This document shows, piece after piece, positions 33,740 to 43,059 of a stretch of DNA of 64,000 nt. The notes beneath the pieces were generated by a model, which worked only from the letters and a program-made list of their open reading frames with translations, did not search any database and was not told the origin of the DNA. Position numbers and translations under genes: made by a program. This stretch comes from Streptomyces ortus. Its GTDB lineage: Bacteria > Actinomycetota > Actinomycetes > Streptomycetales > Streptomycetaceae. Positions within the stretch are counted from its first letter, which is position 1. Each line of letters begins with the position of its first letter. The stretch lies in contig NZ_JAIFZO010000002.1 of NCBI RefSeq assembly GCF_026341275.1, positions 3,936,118 to 4,000,117 of the forward strand. Direction: 5' to 3'.

Positions 33740-33889
33740 GGACGTGCCCGGGCCCCGCCCCGGCTCGTCCCACGGCTGCCGGGACGTCGTCCCGCCCCGG
33801 ACAGGACGCCTGCCTCTGCTCCGAACGGGCCGGGCGCCGCACCGTTGGAGATGTCCACAACCGGGCAGTTCCCGACAAGGAGTCATCGC

Positions 33890-34309
33890 ATGGCCTCTGG
33901 AACCTTCCAGTCCCTTCCCGTCCCGACCACGGCACTCGACGGCCGCATCAGCGCCATCGTCCTGGACCCCGGCGGCAACCCCGCCGACGTCGTCAACAAG
34001 GGCACGCCGATCACCGTACGGATCGAGTGGAACCTCACCGGTTTCCTCGTACCGCTGCTGGCGGGCACCTGGAACCTGCATGTCAGCGTGGACGAGATCG
34101 GCGGCCCGCACGACTTCAACGAGCCGTCGGCGCCCGTGCCCGTTCCGCTGAACGGCACTCCCGACTACCGGCGGGAGATCGTCCTGTCGTCGCTGCAGCC
34201 CGGGCGGACCTACTCGCTCATCGCCTCCCTGGCCTACCGCAACCCCGCCGGGTCGCCCGCACCGCTGGGCGGCTACGTGAACGTCGGCACCGTGAACGTC
34301 CTGCTCTGA
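33890..34309 (+). CDS. Hypothetical beta-rich protein
   Basis: A 139-aa protein without signal peptide or cysteines. Alternating strands (ITVRIEWNLTGFLVPLLAGTW, REIVLSSLQPGRTYSLIASL, YVNVGTVNVLL) suggest an immunoglobulin-like or fibronectin-like fold. No family recognised. AAGGAG precedes the ATG. It stands alone after the kinase gene and before a convergent L,D-transpeptidase. Confidence 0.65.
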   Translation: MASGTFQSLPVPTTALDGRISAIVLDPGGNPADVVNKGTPITVRIEWNLTGFLVPLLAGTWNLHVSVDEIGGPHDFNEPSAPVPVPLNGTPDYRREIVLSSLQPGRTYSLIASLAYRNPAGSPAPLGGYVNVGTVNVLL

Positions 34310-34429
34310 CGTTCTGACGTGCCGGTGCTCCGACGTACCGGCGCTCCGACCATTTCCGCACGGGGGGAGTCCGCGTCCCGTCCCGCCTTCACCGGTGGGG
34401 CGGGACGCGGGCGTTCACGCAGTCACCGC

Positions 34430-35125
34430 TCAGGTGCCCGGCTTGCGGCCGTACACGTAGACGTCGTCGTTCTTCTTCAGCAGCGACCAGTACTTCTTGG
34501 CGTCCGTCTTGGTCATGTTGACGCAGCCGTGCGAGCCGGGCGGGTTCCACATGCTCACGCCCACGGAGTGGAAGGCCTGGCCGCCGTCGAAGAACTGGCT
34601 GTAGGGCATCGGCACGTCGTAGATGGTCGAGACGTGGTCGATGTTGCGCCAGTAGATCTTCTTGAGGCCGGTGCGGGTCTCATACCCGTTGCGGCCCGTG
34701 CGCACCGGCACCGGTCCGTACACAAGGGTCTTGCCGTCCTGGATCCAGCTGAGCTGGAGCGTCAGGTTCACGCAGGCGATACGGCCCTTGTTGACCGGGC
34801 ATTTGCCGTCTTTGTTCGGGTTACTCCCGACGGCCTTCTGCTTGGTCATCAGGCCCATCACGCCCCAGGTGATGGAGCCGGCGTAGCCGATGTTCGGGGT
34901 GATGCCGTGCTTGGTCTGGAAAGCCTTGATCGCCTTGCAGTCGGCGGTGGACTGCTTGCCGTCGACAGGCCGGCCGAGGAACTTCTCCACCTTCTTCTGG
35001 TACGGCCCGCTCGACGTGGTGCAGCTCGCCGCCTGCGCGGGCGCCGCCCCCAGTGCGACGGTCAGCGGCACCACCATCCCGGTGATCCCCAGTGCGACGG
35101 CTGCCCGTCTGCGCGTGTCCCCCAT
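34430..35125 (-). CDS. Secreted L,D-transpeptidase (YkuD)
   Basis: A 231-aa exported enzyme that crosslinks or edits peptidoglycan. Signal peptide 1-32 (cleavage AQAA-S), a peptidoglycan-binding-like region (about 33-95; GRPVDGKQSTADCKAIKAFQ), then the YkuD domain with the active-site signature HSVG...PGSHGCVNM (catalytic Cys in SHGC). AAAGG precedes the ATG. L,D-transpeptidases make 3-3 crosslinks that are abundant in actinomycetes. Monocistronic, convergent with the hypothetical gene. Confidence 0.92.
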   Translation of the reverse strand: MGDTRRRAAVALGITGMVVPLTVALGAAPAQAASCTTSSGPYQKKVEKFLGRPVDGKQSTADCKAIKAFQTKHGITPNIGYAGSITWGVMGLMTKQKAVGSNPNKDGKCPVNKGRIACVNLTLQLSWIQDGKTLVYGPVPVRTGRNGYETRTGLKKIYWRNIDHVSTIYDVPMPYSQFFDGGQAFHSVGVSMWNPPGSHGCVNMTKTDAKKYWSLLKKNDDVYVYGRKPGT

Positions 35126-35347
35126 GGCCAGGCCTTTCCGCTTCGGTTCTTCTTGGATCCGGTCGATCTCTGCCAGCTAGACACACCCTGGGGGAGATCG
35201 GTTGTGGTAATGGGGCGACTGGAACGAAACGGTGACCTGATCTTGAACCGGGTCATTCGGCACACGGGCGGGCCGCCGCGCCGAGGTGGGGCCAGTTCCC
35301 CGCGATTGGCTCCTGCTTACGGCCCGGTCGCCCCCTACGCTGCCGCC

Positions 35348-36751
35348 ATGCACCCCACGCTCGCCGACGATCTCTCCCGGCTCCCCGAACTCCTCCGGTC
35401 CGCCCGTGACTTCGCCGCCCGCGAGGTGTCGGGGGTCGGGGCCCGGCCCGTGGTCCAGCAGGACGGGAAGGCCCCGGACGCACGGTCCCTGCCGGCCGAG
35501 GGCGTCGGCGCCGAGGGCGCGCTCACGCGGTTCGCCGAGCGGTGGGCGCCCGGTTTCGCCGCCACCGCGGGTCCCCGCTATCTCGGCTTCGTCACCGGCG
35601 GCGCGACTCCGGCCGCGGTCACCGGGGACTGGCTGACCAGCGCCTACGACCAGAACGCCGCCGGGGGTGACGGTTCCTCGGCGGCGGCCCTGGAACGGGA
35701 GACCCTGGGCTGGCTGCGGGAGCTGTTCGGCCTCGGCGAGGCGCACAGCGGCGCCTTCGTGACGGGCGCCACCATGTCGAACACGGTCGGACTGGCCCTG
35801 GCGCGCGAATGGCTGGGCGAGCGTGCGGGGATCCGCGTGTCCGAGGCGGGCGCCGCCGCGCTCGGCCCCGTCGACGTGCTCTCCGGCAGCCCGCACTCCA
35901 GCATCCCCAAGGCCCTCTCCGTCCTGGGCATCGGCCGCGACCGGCTGCGTCCGGTGCCGGTGCTGCCCGGCGGCCGGGAAGCGGTCGACGTACCGCGGCT
36001 GGCGGAGGCGCTAGAAGCGCTGGACGGGCGCCCGGCCGTGGTGGTGGCCAACGCGGGCACGGTGAACACGGTCGACTTCGACGATCTGCGGGCGATCACG
36101 GCACTCAAGGAGCGGTACGGCTTCTGGCTGCACGTGGACGCCGCCTTCGGCGGGTTCGCCGCGCTGTCCCCCGCGTACGCGCACCTGACCGACGGCATCG
36201 ACGCCGCCGACTCGGTCTGCGTCGACCTGCACAAGTGGCTCAACGTCCCGTACGACGCGGCCGTGCAGTTCACCCGCCACCGGGACCTGCAGGTGCGGGT
36301 CTTCCACAACGCGTCGCCGTACCTCGGACTGCCCACCGGCGAACCCGACTTCGTCCACCTCACGCCGGAGAACTCTCGCCGGCTGCGCGCGCTTCCGGCC
36401 TGGTTCTCGCTCACCGCGTACGGCCGCGAGGGGCATCGGGAGATCGTCGAGCGGAACGTGGCCCAGGCCCGGCGGCTCGGTGAGGGGATCGCGGGCGTAC
36501 CGGGTCTGCGCCTGCTCGCGCCGGTCCGGCTGAACGTCGTCTGCTTCACCCTCGCCGGGTCCGCGACCGGGGAGCGGGTGCACGCGCTGGGCCGGGCGGT
36601 CGCCGAGTCCGGCGAGGCGTTCCTGACACCGACCGTCCTGGACGGGACGCATGCGCTGCGGGCCGCGTTCAGCAACTGGCGGACGTCCGAGGCCGACACG
36701 GACCGGGTGCTCGCGGCCCTGACGCGGGCGATGGGCGAATTGGGGTCCTGA
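35348..36751 (+). CDS. PLP-dependent group II decarboxylase
   Basis: A 467-aa fold-type I PLP enzyme. The cofactor lysine is in CVDLHKWLNVPYD, the aldimine-site aspartate in HVDAAFGGF, and phosphate-binding residues in FVTGATMSNTVGLA. The family decarboxylates aromatic amino acids, glutamate or diaminobutyrate; the substrate cannot be fixed from sequence alone. Length is normal. It stands alone, divergent from the L,D-transpeptidase. Confidence 0.9.
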   Translation: MHPTLADDLSRLPELLRSARDFAAREVSGVGARPVVQQDGKAPDARSLPAEGVGAEGALTRFAERWAPGFAATAGPRYLGFVTGGATPAAVTGDWLTSAYDQNAAGGDGSSAAALERETLGWLRELFGLGEAHSGAFVTGATMSNTVGLALAREWLGERAGIRVSEAGAAALGPVDVLSGSPHSSIPKALSVLGIGRDRLRPVPVLPGGREAVDVPRLAEALEALDGRPAVVVANAGTVNTVDFDDLRAITALKERYGFWLHVDAAFGGFAALSPAYAHLTDGIDAADSVCVDLHKWLNVPYDAAVQFTRHRDLQVRVFHNASPYLGLPTGEPDFVHLTPENSRRLRALPAWFSLTAYGREGHREIVERNVAQARRLGEGIAGVPGLRLLAPVRLNVVCFTLAGSATGERVHALGRAVAESGEAFLTPTVLDGTHALRAAFSNWRTSEADTDRVLAALTRAMGELGS

Positions 36752-36860
36752 AACCGCCGGGTCCCGGCAGGTGCCCGATGTCACGGCAGGCCCTTCCGCC
36801 CTGCCGCCCCTTGTGCTTGTCTGGGTGCCGTTTTTCGGTGGCGGGGGCGGGAGTTGCCGT

Positions 36861-37832
36861 ATGGGCAGGCCGTGGAGCGTCGGAGTGCTGACGGGATGGG
36901 TACTGGCGGGAGCGCTGCTGCTCACCGCGTGCGGGGATCCCTCGTCGGGGCCCGAGACCGCGTCCACGCCCTCGTCCCCGAGAACCGCCTCGACCACGCA
37001 TCAGCGCCCGGCCGCCACCCCCGGAGCGGGCGCCGGAGCGAGCGCCGGAGCCGGCGCCGAGGAGGCCGCCGCCGAGCGCCCCACCGTCCTGTACCTCGGT
37101 GACTCCCTCGCCATGGAGAACCAGAAGGTCCTCGGCGGACTCCTGCGGGAGGAGGAGAGGGCGCGCTACACCAGCGTCCCCTACTCCGGCACCACCCTGT
37201 GCGACTACCTGGAGGGCTCCGGCGAGAAGTCCCTCGTTCCGCCGAAGGACAAGGCGGCAGCCCTGGTGCGCCGGCTGCGGCCGGACTTCGTGGTGCTCCA
37301 GTTCTGGGGCAACGCCTGGGGCTACACACCCTGCATGGACGGCATCACGTACGACAAGGAGCGGGACAGGTACTTCGCGCGCTACAGCGCCGACGCGGGG
37401 CGGCTGACGGACCAGATCGCGCATGCGGCGAGCGGCGCGAGGATCGTCTGGGTGCTGCAGGGACCCGATCCGGTCACCCCCGACCGGGTCCGGCGTGTCA
37501 ACGCGCTGTACGAGCGGCAGGCGCGGGCCTCGGGCGATCTGCTCGCGGACGCCGGGAAGGCGGTGAGCGGGGCCTCGGCGCGCTACACCTGGACCCAGTA
37601 CCTGCCGTGCACCGCGTACGAGCGTGCGCACGGCCCGTACTGCACACAGCCGGGCAGTGGCCGCACCGCCCTGCACCGCGACGACGACTACCTGCACTTC
37701 TGTCTGGCCCCGACCACCTCGACACCCAGGCCCTGCCCGGTCCGCTCCCCCGGCATCCTGCGCATCAGCCGGGTGATCAGCGAGGCGATCGGCGCGGCCG
37801 TGGCATCGGCTTCCGCTTCGGCGGCGGACTGA
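36861..37832 (+). CDS. SGNH/GDSL-like lipoprotein hydrolase
   Basis: A 323-aa surface protein. Signal peptide with lipobox LLTAC (Cys about 23), an Ala/Gly/Thr-rich linker (about 30-72), then an SGNH-hydrolase-like domain: block I YLGDSLAMEN, with FVVLQFWGNAW as the likely Asn block and DDYLHFC near the end. SGNH enzymes are esterases or deacetylases, often acting on acetylated cell-wall sugars. The ATG is preceded by GGGAG. Downstream of the decarboxylase by 109 bp. Confidence 0.8.
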   Translation: MGRPWSVGVLTGWVLAGALLLTACGDPSSGPETASTPSSPRTASTTHQRPAATPGAGAGASAGAGAEEAAAERPTVLYLGDSLAMENQKVLGGLLREEERARYTSVPYSGTTLCDYLEGSGEKSLVPPKDKAAALVRRLRPDFVVLQFWGNAWGYTPCMDGITYDKERDRYFARYSADAGRLTDQIAHAASGARIVWVLQGPDPVTPDRVRRVNALYERQARASGDLLADAGKAVSGASARYTWTQYLPCTAYERAHGPYCTQPGSGRTALHRDDDYLHFCLAPTTSTPRPCPVRSPGILRISRVISEAIGAAVASASASAAD

Positions 37833-37888
37833 GCCAAGGCTCCGGACCTGGGCCAGGACCCGGGCACTCGGGCACTCGGGCACCGGAC

Positions 37889-38539
37889 TCAGCGTCCGCC
37901 GTCGCCCAGTTCCGTCTCCACCAGCCGGTACATGTGCCGGCGCGCGTCCTCCGTGCTCAGCGGGGGCGCCTGGCGCAGCCGCTGGAGGGCCAGGCCGTCG
38001 GAGAGCGCGGCGAAGCGGACGGTGAACCCGGCCGGGTCGACGCAGACGAACTCTCCGTCGGCGACGCCCCGTTCGACCAGTGCGCGGATCTGGCCGTGCC
38101 AGTCCTCGTACCGCTTGGCCTGCCCGCCGGCGAAGGCCTGTTCGGGGTCCTGGTCGCGGTCGCCGGCACTCCAGTAGTCGAACCACATCCGCCAGTGCCG
38201 GTCGGTGTCCTCGGTGAACAGCGCGTCGATCAGCAGCCGCAGTGCCTCCGCGCCGCCGGACGCCTCCTGGGCGGCGTCGTTCAGTGCCGCGTAGTAGCGC
38301 TCGATGTTGAGCACCATGGCCTCGGAGAGGATCTCCTGGACGGAGCCGAAATGGTAGGTGACCGTCCCCACCGACACCCCGGCCGCGGCGGCGACGTCCC
38401 GGACGCCCACGGACGCGTAACCGCGCTCGGCGATGAGCGGGACGGCCGCCTCCACGATGAGCCGGCGGCGGACCTCGGTGGGCTGGCGCGTGCGGTCGGC
38501 CGCGGCGACCGCACGGCGGGGCGTCTTCGCGGGCTTCAC
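37889..38539 (-). CDS. TetR family regulator
   Basis: A 216-aa repressor. The HTH (about 20-65) reads RRRLIVEAAVPLIAERGYAS, then VRDVAAAAGVSVGTVTYHF. The C-terminal half resembles the BetI/TetR_C_6 type. I chose the GTG whose GTGA overlaps the upstream hydrolase stop, implying coupled translation. It may repress the hydrolase operon it belongs to. Confidence 0.86.
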   Translation of the reverse strand: MKPAKTPRRAVAAADRTRQPTEVRRRLIVEAAVPLIAERGYASVGVRDVAAAAGVSVGTVTYHFGSVQEILSEAMVLNIERYYAALNDAAQEASGGAEALRLLIDALFTEDTDRHWRMWFDYWSAGDRDQDPEQAFAGGQAKRYEDWHGQIRALVERGVADGEFVCVDPAGFTVRFAALSDGLALQRLRQAPPLSTEDARRHMYRLVETELGDGGR

Positions 38540-40554
38540 GCGGACGTCCTCGGGGTGGTGCGGTGCCATGCGCGCTTGACCACTGTCTCTCCGTCCGCCC
38601 GTGCTTCCATCCGGCTGTCCATGATGAACTCCGTTGCCGTGGCCAGCAGTTCCGTACGCGTGATGATCTCGGCGTCCCAGTCGTCGCCGCGCCGCAGCCG
38701 GATCGCCCACTCGGAGACGGCCCGCGCGGACAGGGGGTCGTCGGAGCGGATCCGGTACGTCTCACGGGCGCTCTCGTCGTAGCGCAGCCCGTCCGGATAG
38801 ACCCGCGAGCCGCCGTAGTTGGGGTCGACCTCCAGCGTCCACTCCCCCTTGGCCACGTCATGTGTGACCAGCCGCTCCGGTCCGGGGTCGACGGCCCGTT
38901 CGTGCTCCACGGCCAGCGGTAGGGCCTGTTCGGGTTCCTCGAAACGGATGGGTGCGCGGTTCTCGTCGGCCGCGGGGTCCCGCACGGGGAGGAGTACGGC
39001 GCTGTCGGCGGGCAGCACGGTCAGCGCGCCGCGTTCGCCGTGCGGCCACACCCAGGGCCAGTACGCGTCGCAGACGGCGACCCTGACACGGTGTCCCGGC
39101 GGGAAGGCGTACCCGACGCCGTTCAGCTCGAACTCCACCGTCTCGTACGTCCCCGGGGTCCACTCCACGGCCTGGTCGCGCCCGTGCCTGCTGAGCAGGT
39201 TGAGGACGCCGCGGGTGACGAGGGTGGACGAGCCGTCGGGGGCGACGTCGCAGACGCGGGCGATGACGTGGGCGCGGGGTGTCGCGCTGTCGAGGCGGAG
39301 CCGGACGCGGGGGCGGCCGAGGATCTCCAACCGCTCACGCAGCGGCTCGGAGTCGAAGCAGACCGAACGGCCGTCCTCCTCCCGCTGGTCGGGCGGCAGA
39401 TCGCTCGCGTTGCCGAACGGGAAGAACCGGCCGGCGTCGAGACCGGTGTGCTGCGGCGACCGTACGAGGACGGGGCTGGCGCCGGTAGCCCCCTCACGGA
39501 GGGACCGCTCGTCCCAACTGACGGCTGTCGACGGCCAGTTGTCCTCCCCCACCCAACGGCCCGGCAGCACGTCGTACGAAGGGGCGGGCGGGACCGGGTC
39601 GTTGAGCCAGGCGCGCAGCAGCGGCTCGCGCATGATGCCCGTGTCCTCGTCCTTCAGGTGCTGGTCCCACCAGCGCAGGGTCTCCTGGAGGAAGCCGATC
39701 GCGGGGCCGGGCGGCAGGCCGCGGTCCGGGTACTGATGGGACCAGGGGCCGACGAGTCCGCGGACGCGGTCGCCGGGCAGGTGTTCCACGAGCCGCAGCA
39801 CGGTGTCCCGGTACGGGTCGTTCCAGCCGCCGACGGCGAGGACAGCCGCGTCGATCGCCGTGTAGTCCTCGCAGACGCTGCCGTGCCGCCAGTAGTCGTC
39901 GCGCCGCTGGTGGGCCAGCCAGGTGTGCAGGAAGGGTTCGAGGGCTTCGAGGCGCTCGCGCCACATCGGCAGCCAGCGGTCCTTGCCCACGCTGGTGGGG
40001 TCCGGGGGGCGGGCGGCGAACGCGAGCATCGTGCCCGCCCAGGCGAGCATGTCGACGCCCAGGACGGCGCCGCCGATGTAGTGCACGTCGTTGTCGTAGC
40101 GGTCGTCCGTCGAGCAGACGGTGACGATCGCCTTGAGGGGCTCGGGGGCGAGGGCGGCGATCTGGAGGGCGTTGAAGCCGCCCCAGGAGATGCCGAACAT
40201 GCCGACCTTGCCGGTGCACCAGGGCTGCTCGGCCAGCCAGTTGACCACGTCCACGCCGTCCGCGAGTTCCTGGGCGTCGTACTCGTCGCCGGGGGTGCCC
40301 TCGCTGTCGCCGTGGCCGCGGATGTCCACGCGGACGGAGGCGTAGCCGTGGCCGGCGTACCAGGGGTGGCGTTGGGCGTCGCGGGGGGACGTCCAGTCGG
40401 TCTTGCGGTAGGGGAGGTATTCGAGGAGGGCGGGGACGGGGGTGGCGTCTGCGGGGCGCCAGATGCGGGCGTGCAGGTGGGTGTGCGGGTCCCTGGTCGG
40501 GATCCAGACGTCCTCGACGGTGACCTGCCGGTCGAAGTGTTCGCGGTAGCGCAA
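38536..40554 (-). CDS. CocE/NonD family hydrolase (X-Pro dipeptidyl-peptidase-like)
   Basis: A 672-aa alpha/beta hydrolase of the S15/CocE type, which cleaves esters or X-Pro peptides. The nucleophile elbow is GISWGG (Ser), following RGHGDSEG; a C-terminal jelly-roll domain (about 400-560, including PGHRVRVAV) is typical. TTG start: AAGGAG lies 5 bp before it, and the longer frame upstream runs into a repeat. Downstream TetR overlaps it. No signal peptide; cytoplasmic. Substrate unknown. Confidence 0.87.
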   Translation of the reverse strand: MRYREHFDRQVTVEDVWIPTRDPHTHLHARIWRPADATPVPALLEYLPYRKTDWTSPRDAQRHPWYAGHGYASVRVDIRGHGDSEGTPGDEYDAQELADGVDVVNWLAEQPWCTGKVGMFGISWGGFNALQIAALAPEPLKAIVTVCSTDDRYDNDVHYIGGAVLGVDMLAWAGTMLAFAARPPDPTSVGKDRWLPMWRERLEALEPFLHTWLAHQRRDDYWRHGSVCEDYTAIDAAVLAVGGWNDPYRDTVLRLVEHLPGDRVRGLVGPWSHQYPDRGLPPGPAIGFLQETLRWWDQHLKDEDTGIMREPLLRAWLNDPVPPAPSYDVLPGRWVGEDNWPSTAVSWDERSLREGATGASPVLVRSPQHTGLDAGRFFPFGNASDLPPDQREEDGRSVCFDSEPLRERLEILGRPRVRLRLDSATPRAHVIARVCDVAPDGSSTLVTRGVLNLLSRHGRDQAVEWTPGTYETVEFELNGVGYAFPPGHRVRVAVCDAYWPWVWPHGERGALTVLPADSAVLLPVRDPAADENRAPIRFEEPEQALPLAVEHERAVDPGPERLVTHDVAKGEWTLEVDPNYGGSRVYPDGLRYDESARETYRIRSDDPLSARAVSEWAIRLRRGDDWDAEIITRTELLATATEFIMDSRMEARADGETVVKRAWHRTTPRTSA

Positions 40555-40600
40555 CGTGGCTCCTTGCTCAAGTGGATCAGGGTGGACACGAGAGGTTCCC

Positions 40601-40793
40601 GCCCCCGCCGCCCCTACCCGTTCCCGTCCCGCATGGGGGCTGCGCCCCCTCGCCCCCCTTGTCCTCAAACGCCGGACGGGCTGGAGATATCCGCCCGTCC
40701 GGCGACACTTCAGCCCGTCCGGCGTTTGAGGACCGGGGGTTCGGGGGCGGAGCCCCTGAGTACGTGACGGGAACGGGTAGGGGCGGCGGGGGC
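40601..40793. terminator. Large nested inverted repeat after ispF
   Basis: Outer arms 40601-40628 and 40766-40793 are perfect 28-bp complements. Inner arms 40661-40683 and 40711-40733 are perfect 23-bp complements containing GCCCGTCCGGCGTTTGAGGAC. A further GCCCGTCCGGCG copy at 40693-40704 can pair alternatively. It fills the space from the ispF stop to the hydrolase gene and should end ispF transcription. The inner sequence belongs to a common Streptomyces intergenic repeat family. Confidence 0.85.
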
Positions 40794-40806
40794 GAGGTGA
40801 GGCCCG

Positions 40807-41373
40807 TCAACCCACCCGCGCCACCAACGCCGTGGCCACCGCCAGAAGCCCCTCGTCGCGCCCGGCGAACCCGAGCCCGTCCGTCGTCGCCCCGGACACG
40901 GACACCACCGCCCCCACCGCCGCGGAGAGCACCCCCTCCGCCTCCGCCCGCCGCTTGCCGATCTTCGGCCGGGACCCGACCACCTGCACCGCCACATTGC
41001 CGATCGTGAACCCCGCCGCACGGACGATCCGCGCCGCCTCCGCGAGCAACGTCACTCCGGACGCGCCGGACCACTCGGGCCGCCCCGTACCGAAGTGCTG
41101 GCCCAGGTCCCCCAGCCCCGCCGCGGAGAACAGCGCGTTGCAGGCGGCGTGCGCGACGACGTCCGCGTCGGAGTGGCCCGCGAGACCGGGCCCCTCGCCC
41201 TCCCACAGCAGGCCGGCGCACCACAGCTCACGGCCTTCCTCGAAGGCGTGGATGTCGGTACCGATCCCGACCTGCGGCAGCAGAGGCACGGCGGGCACCG
41301 ACTGCACGGCCTGCACCGGCTGGGCAGACTGCGCGGACTGCGCGGGCCGCACCGGAGATGTCTCAGAAGCCAT
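40807..41373 (-). CDS. ispF: 2-C-methyl-D-erythritol 2,4-cyclodiphosphate synthase
   Basis: A 188-aa MEP-pathway enzyme that cyclises CDP-ME 2-phosphate to MEcPP on the way to isoprenoid precursors. Metal ligands are in GTDIHAF and GHSDADVVAHA; the nucleotide loop SRPKIGKRR and the C-terminal ATTDGLGFAGR are intact. An N-terminal extension (about 1-33) of Gln/Ala/Val repeats precedes the domain. It overlaps ispD by 11 bp. Trimeric cytoplasmic enzyme. Confidence 0.96.
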   Translation of the reverse strand: MASETSPVRPAQSAQSAQPVQAVQSVPAVPLLPQVGIGTDIHAFEEGRELWCAGLLWEGEGPGLAGHSDADVVAHAACNALFSAAGLGDLGQHFGTGRPEWSGASGVTLLAEAARIVRAAGFTIGNVAVQVVGSRPKIGKRRAEAEGVLSAAVGAVVSVSGATTDGLGFAGRDEGLLAVATALVARVG

Positions 41374-42115
41374 CGTTCAGCCTCCGCCGCGTCAGGACCG
41401 CCTCCGCGAGGACCAGGTCCAGCGGACGCGTCACCTTGAACGCCTCCTCGTGGCCGGGCACGACCACGACCCGCAGTCCGAGCTGCTCGACCATGCTCGC
41501 GTCGTCGGTCACGTTGTCCGTGACCGTCTCGTGGGCCCTTACGAGGGTGGCGCGGTCGAAGCCCTGCGGTGTCTGGACGGCGCGCAACCGCGCCCGGTCC
41601 GGGGTGGCGACCACGGGCTCGGGCTCCCCGGCCGCCCCCGCGGGCTCGACCTGCTTGACGGTGTCCGTGAGCGGCAGCGCGGGTACGACGGCCGGCGCCC
41701 CGTCGCGTACCGCCTCGATGACGCCGTCGACCGTGTCGACGGGTACGAGCGGGCGGGCCGCGTCGTGCACGAGCACGATGTCGATGCCGGACGGCAGCGC
41801 TTCGAGCCCGAGCCGCACGGAGTCCTGGCGGCTGTCGCCCCCGGGCACGACGTGGAACTCGGTCCGCTCGGGAAGTGCGTGCGAGTCGAGCAGCGTCTTG
41901 ACCTCCGCGGCCCCGTCGGGCGGCGCCACGACGACGACCAGGGAGACGGCACGCGACGCGGCCATGGCCCGGACCGCGTGGATCAGCATGGGGGTGCCGT
42001 TCAGCGTGCGAAGCGCTTTGGGCGCGCCAGGGCCGAGGCGTACGCCCCGGCCTGCGGCCGGAATCACGGCCGCGGTACGGGCCCCGGGAGGCGTGGGGCG
42101 CGAATCGTCAGACAT
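41363..42115 (-). CDS. ispD: 2-C-methyl-D-erythritol 4-phosphate cytidylyltransferase
   Basis: A 250-aa MEP-pathway enzyme making CDP-ME from MEP and CTP. The nucleotide loop is AVIPAAGRGVRLGPGAPKAL; VHDAARPLV and TPQGF are the family signatures. ispD and ispF overlap and form one operon. AGGAA lies just before the ATG. The 461-bp leader region upstream is unusually long. Confidence 0.96.
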   Translation of the reverse strand: MSDDSRPTPPGARTAAVIPAAGRGVRLGPGAPKALRTLNGTPMLIHAVRAMAASRAVSLVVVVAPPDGAAEVKTLLDSHALPERTEFHVVPGGDSRQDSVRLGLEALPSGIDIVLVHDAARPLVPVDTVDGVIEAVRDGAPAVVPALPLTDTVKQVEPAGAAGEPEPVVATPDRARLRAVQTPQGFDRATLVRAHETVTDNVTDDASMVEQLGLRVVVVPGHEEAFKVTRPLDLVLAEAVLTRRRLNDGF

Positions 42116-42576
42116 CGGTTCCTGTCAGGTTTGTATGCTCGGCCGACGTGGGTATGGCCTGGGCGTACCCCGGCCGACGGGCTGGGGGAGTGCCGGGCGC
42201 GACGCTTTGACCGGACCCTTCCGTGAAGATGGTCGAGCCAGCTGTCCGGGCCCGGCACTCTGAGTATCGGATCCCTGAATTGTCGGGGGCGTCCGAGTGC
42301 GGGATGTACACCGTGTGCGTGTGTGATGCGGTCTGCATGATGCGGGTCTGCGTGATGTGTGCGCACGGTTTCCCGGTATGGCCATGACGGGTACGGCCGG
42401 CCATGACCGGTACGGACGTGAACGGTATGGACATGCGCCGGGTGCGAAATGCGTCCGGGGCCGAACATGCCGCAGCGCCCGGCGACAGTGAATACGTCAT
42501 CGGGCACCACGGCATTTCATTGCGCCGAACCGCTCGTTTCACCTCTGGTCAGAAAGCGATCAGAGCGCGACGGGCG
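42116..42576. other. Long non-coding space between ispD and carD
   Basis: I see no gene here. It holds short repeats (see 42325-42364) and, from about 42376 to 42435, several GGTA(C/T)GG...CATGACC-type near-repeats. carD reads toward it and ispD out of it, so it contains the carD terminator and the ispD promoter; I could not assign either with confidence. Confidence 0.5.
42325..42364. repeat. Three GATGCGGTCTGCAT-like units
   Basis: Units begin at 42325 (14 bp), 42339 (15 bp) and 42354 (11 bp, degenerate) upstream of ispD. They resemble on the opposite strand the CATGCGC-type array at 54340-54450. Regulatory role unknown. Confidence 0.5.
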
Positions 42577-43059
42577 TCAGGACGCGAGGACCTCGTCGAG
42601 CAGGGCCTCGGCCTTGTCCTCGTTCGTGTTCTCCGCGAGGGCGAGCTCGCTCACCAGGATCTGGCGGGCCTTGGCGAGCATGCGCTTCTCGCCGGCGGAG
42701 AGTCCACGCTCGCGCTCACGACGCCACAGGTCACGGACTACCTCCGCCACCTTGATGACATCGCCGGAGGCGAGCTTCTCAAGATTTGCCTTGTAACGAC
42801 GCGACCAGTTAGTGGGCTCCTCGGCGTACGGCGCGCGCAGTACCTCGAAGACGCGGTCCAGTCCGTCCTGACCGACCACATCACGTACGCCGACGAACTC
42901 CGCATTGTCCGCTGGCACACGCACTGTCAGGTCGCCCTGGGCGACCTTCAGCACCAAGTAGGTCTTGTCCACGCCTTTGATCTGACGAGTTTCGATAGCC
43001 TCGATCAGCGCGGCCCCGTGATGGGGATAGACCACGGTGTCGCCAACCTTGAACGTCAT
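42577..43059 (-). CDS. carD: CarD family transcription regulator
   Basis: A 160-aa RNA-polymerase-binding protein. The N-terminal Tudor-like RNAP-interaction domain (1-60) reads FKVGDTVVYPHHGAALIEAIE; the helical C-terminal domain contacts the -10 region and stabilises open complexes at rRNA and other promoters. The W/K residues of the minor-groove patch lie in TNWSRRYKANLEKL. Essential and highly conserved in actinomycetes. Upstream, a 794-bp space separates it from a divergent lipoprotein gene. Confidence 0.95.
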   Translation of the reverse strand: MTFKVGDTVVYPHHGAALIEAIETRQIKGVDKTYLVLKVAQGDLTVRVPADNAEFVGVRDVVGQDGLDRVFEVLRAPYAEEPTNWSRRYKANLEKLASGDVIKVAEVVRDLWRRERERGLSAGEKRMLAKARQILVSELALAENTNEDKAEALLDEVLAS

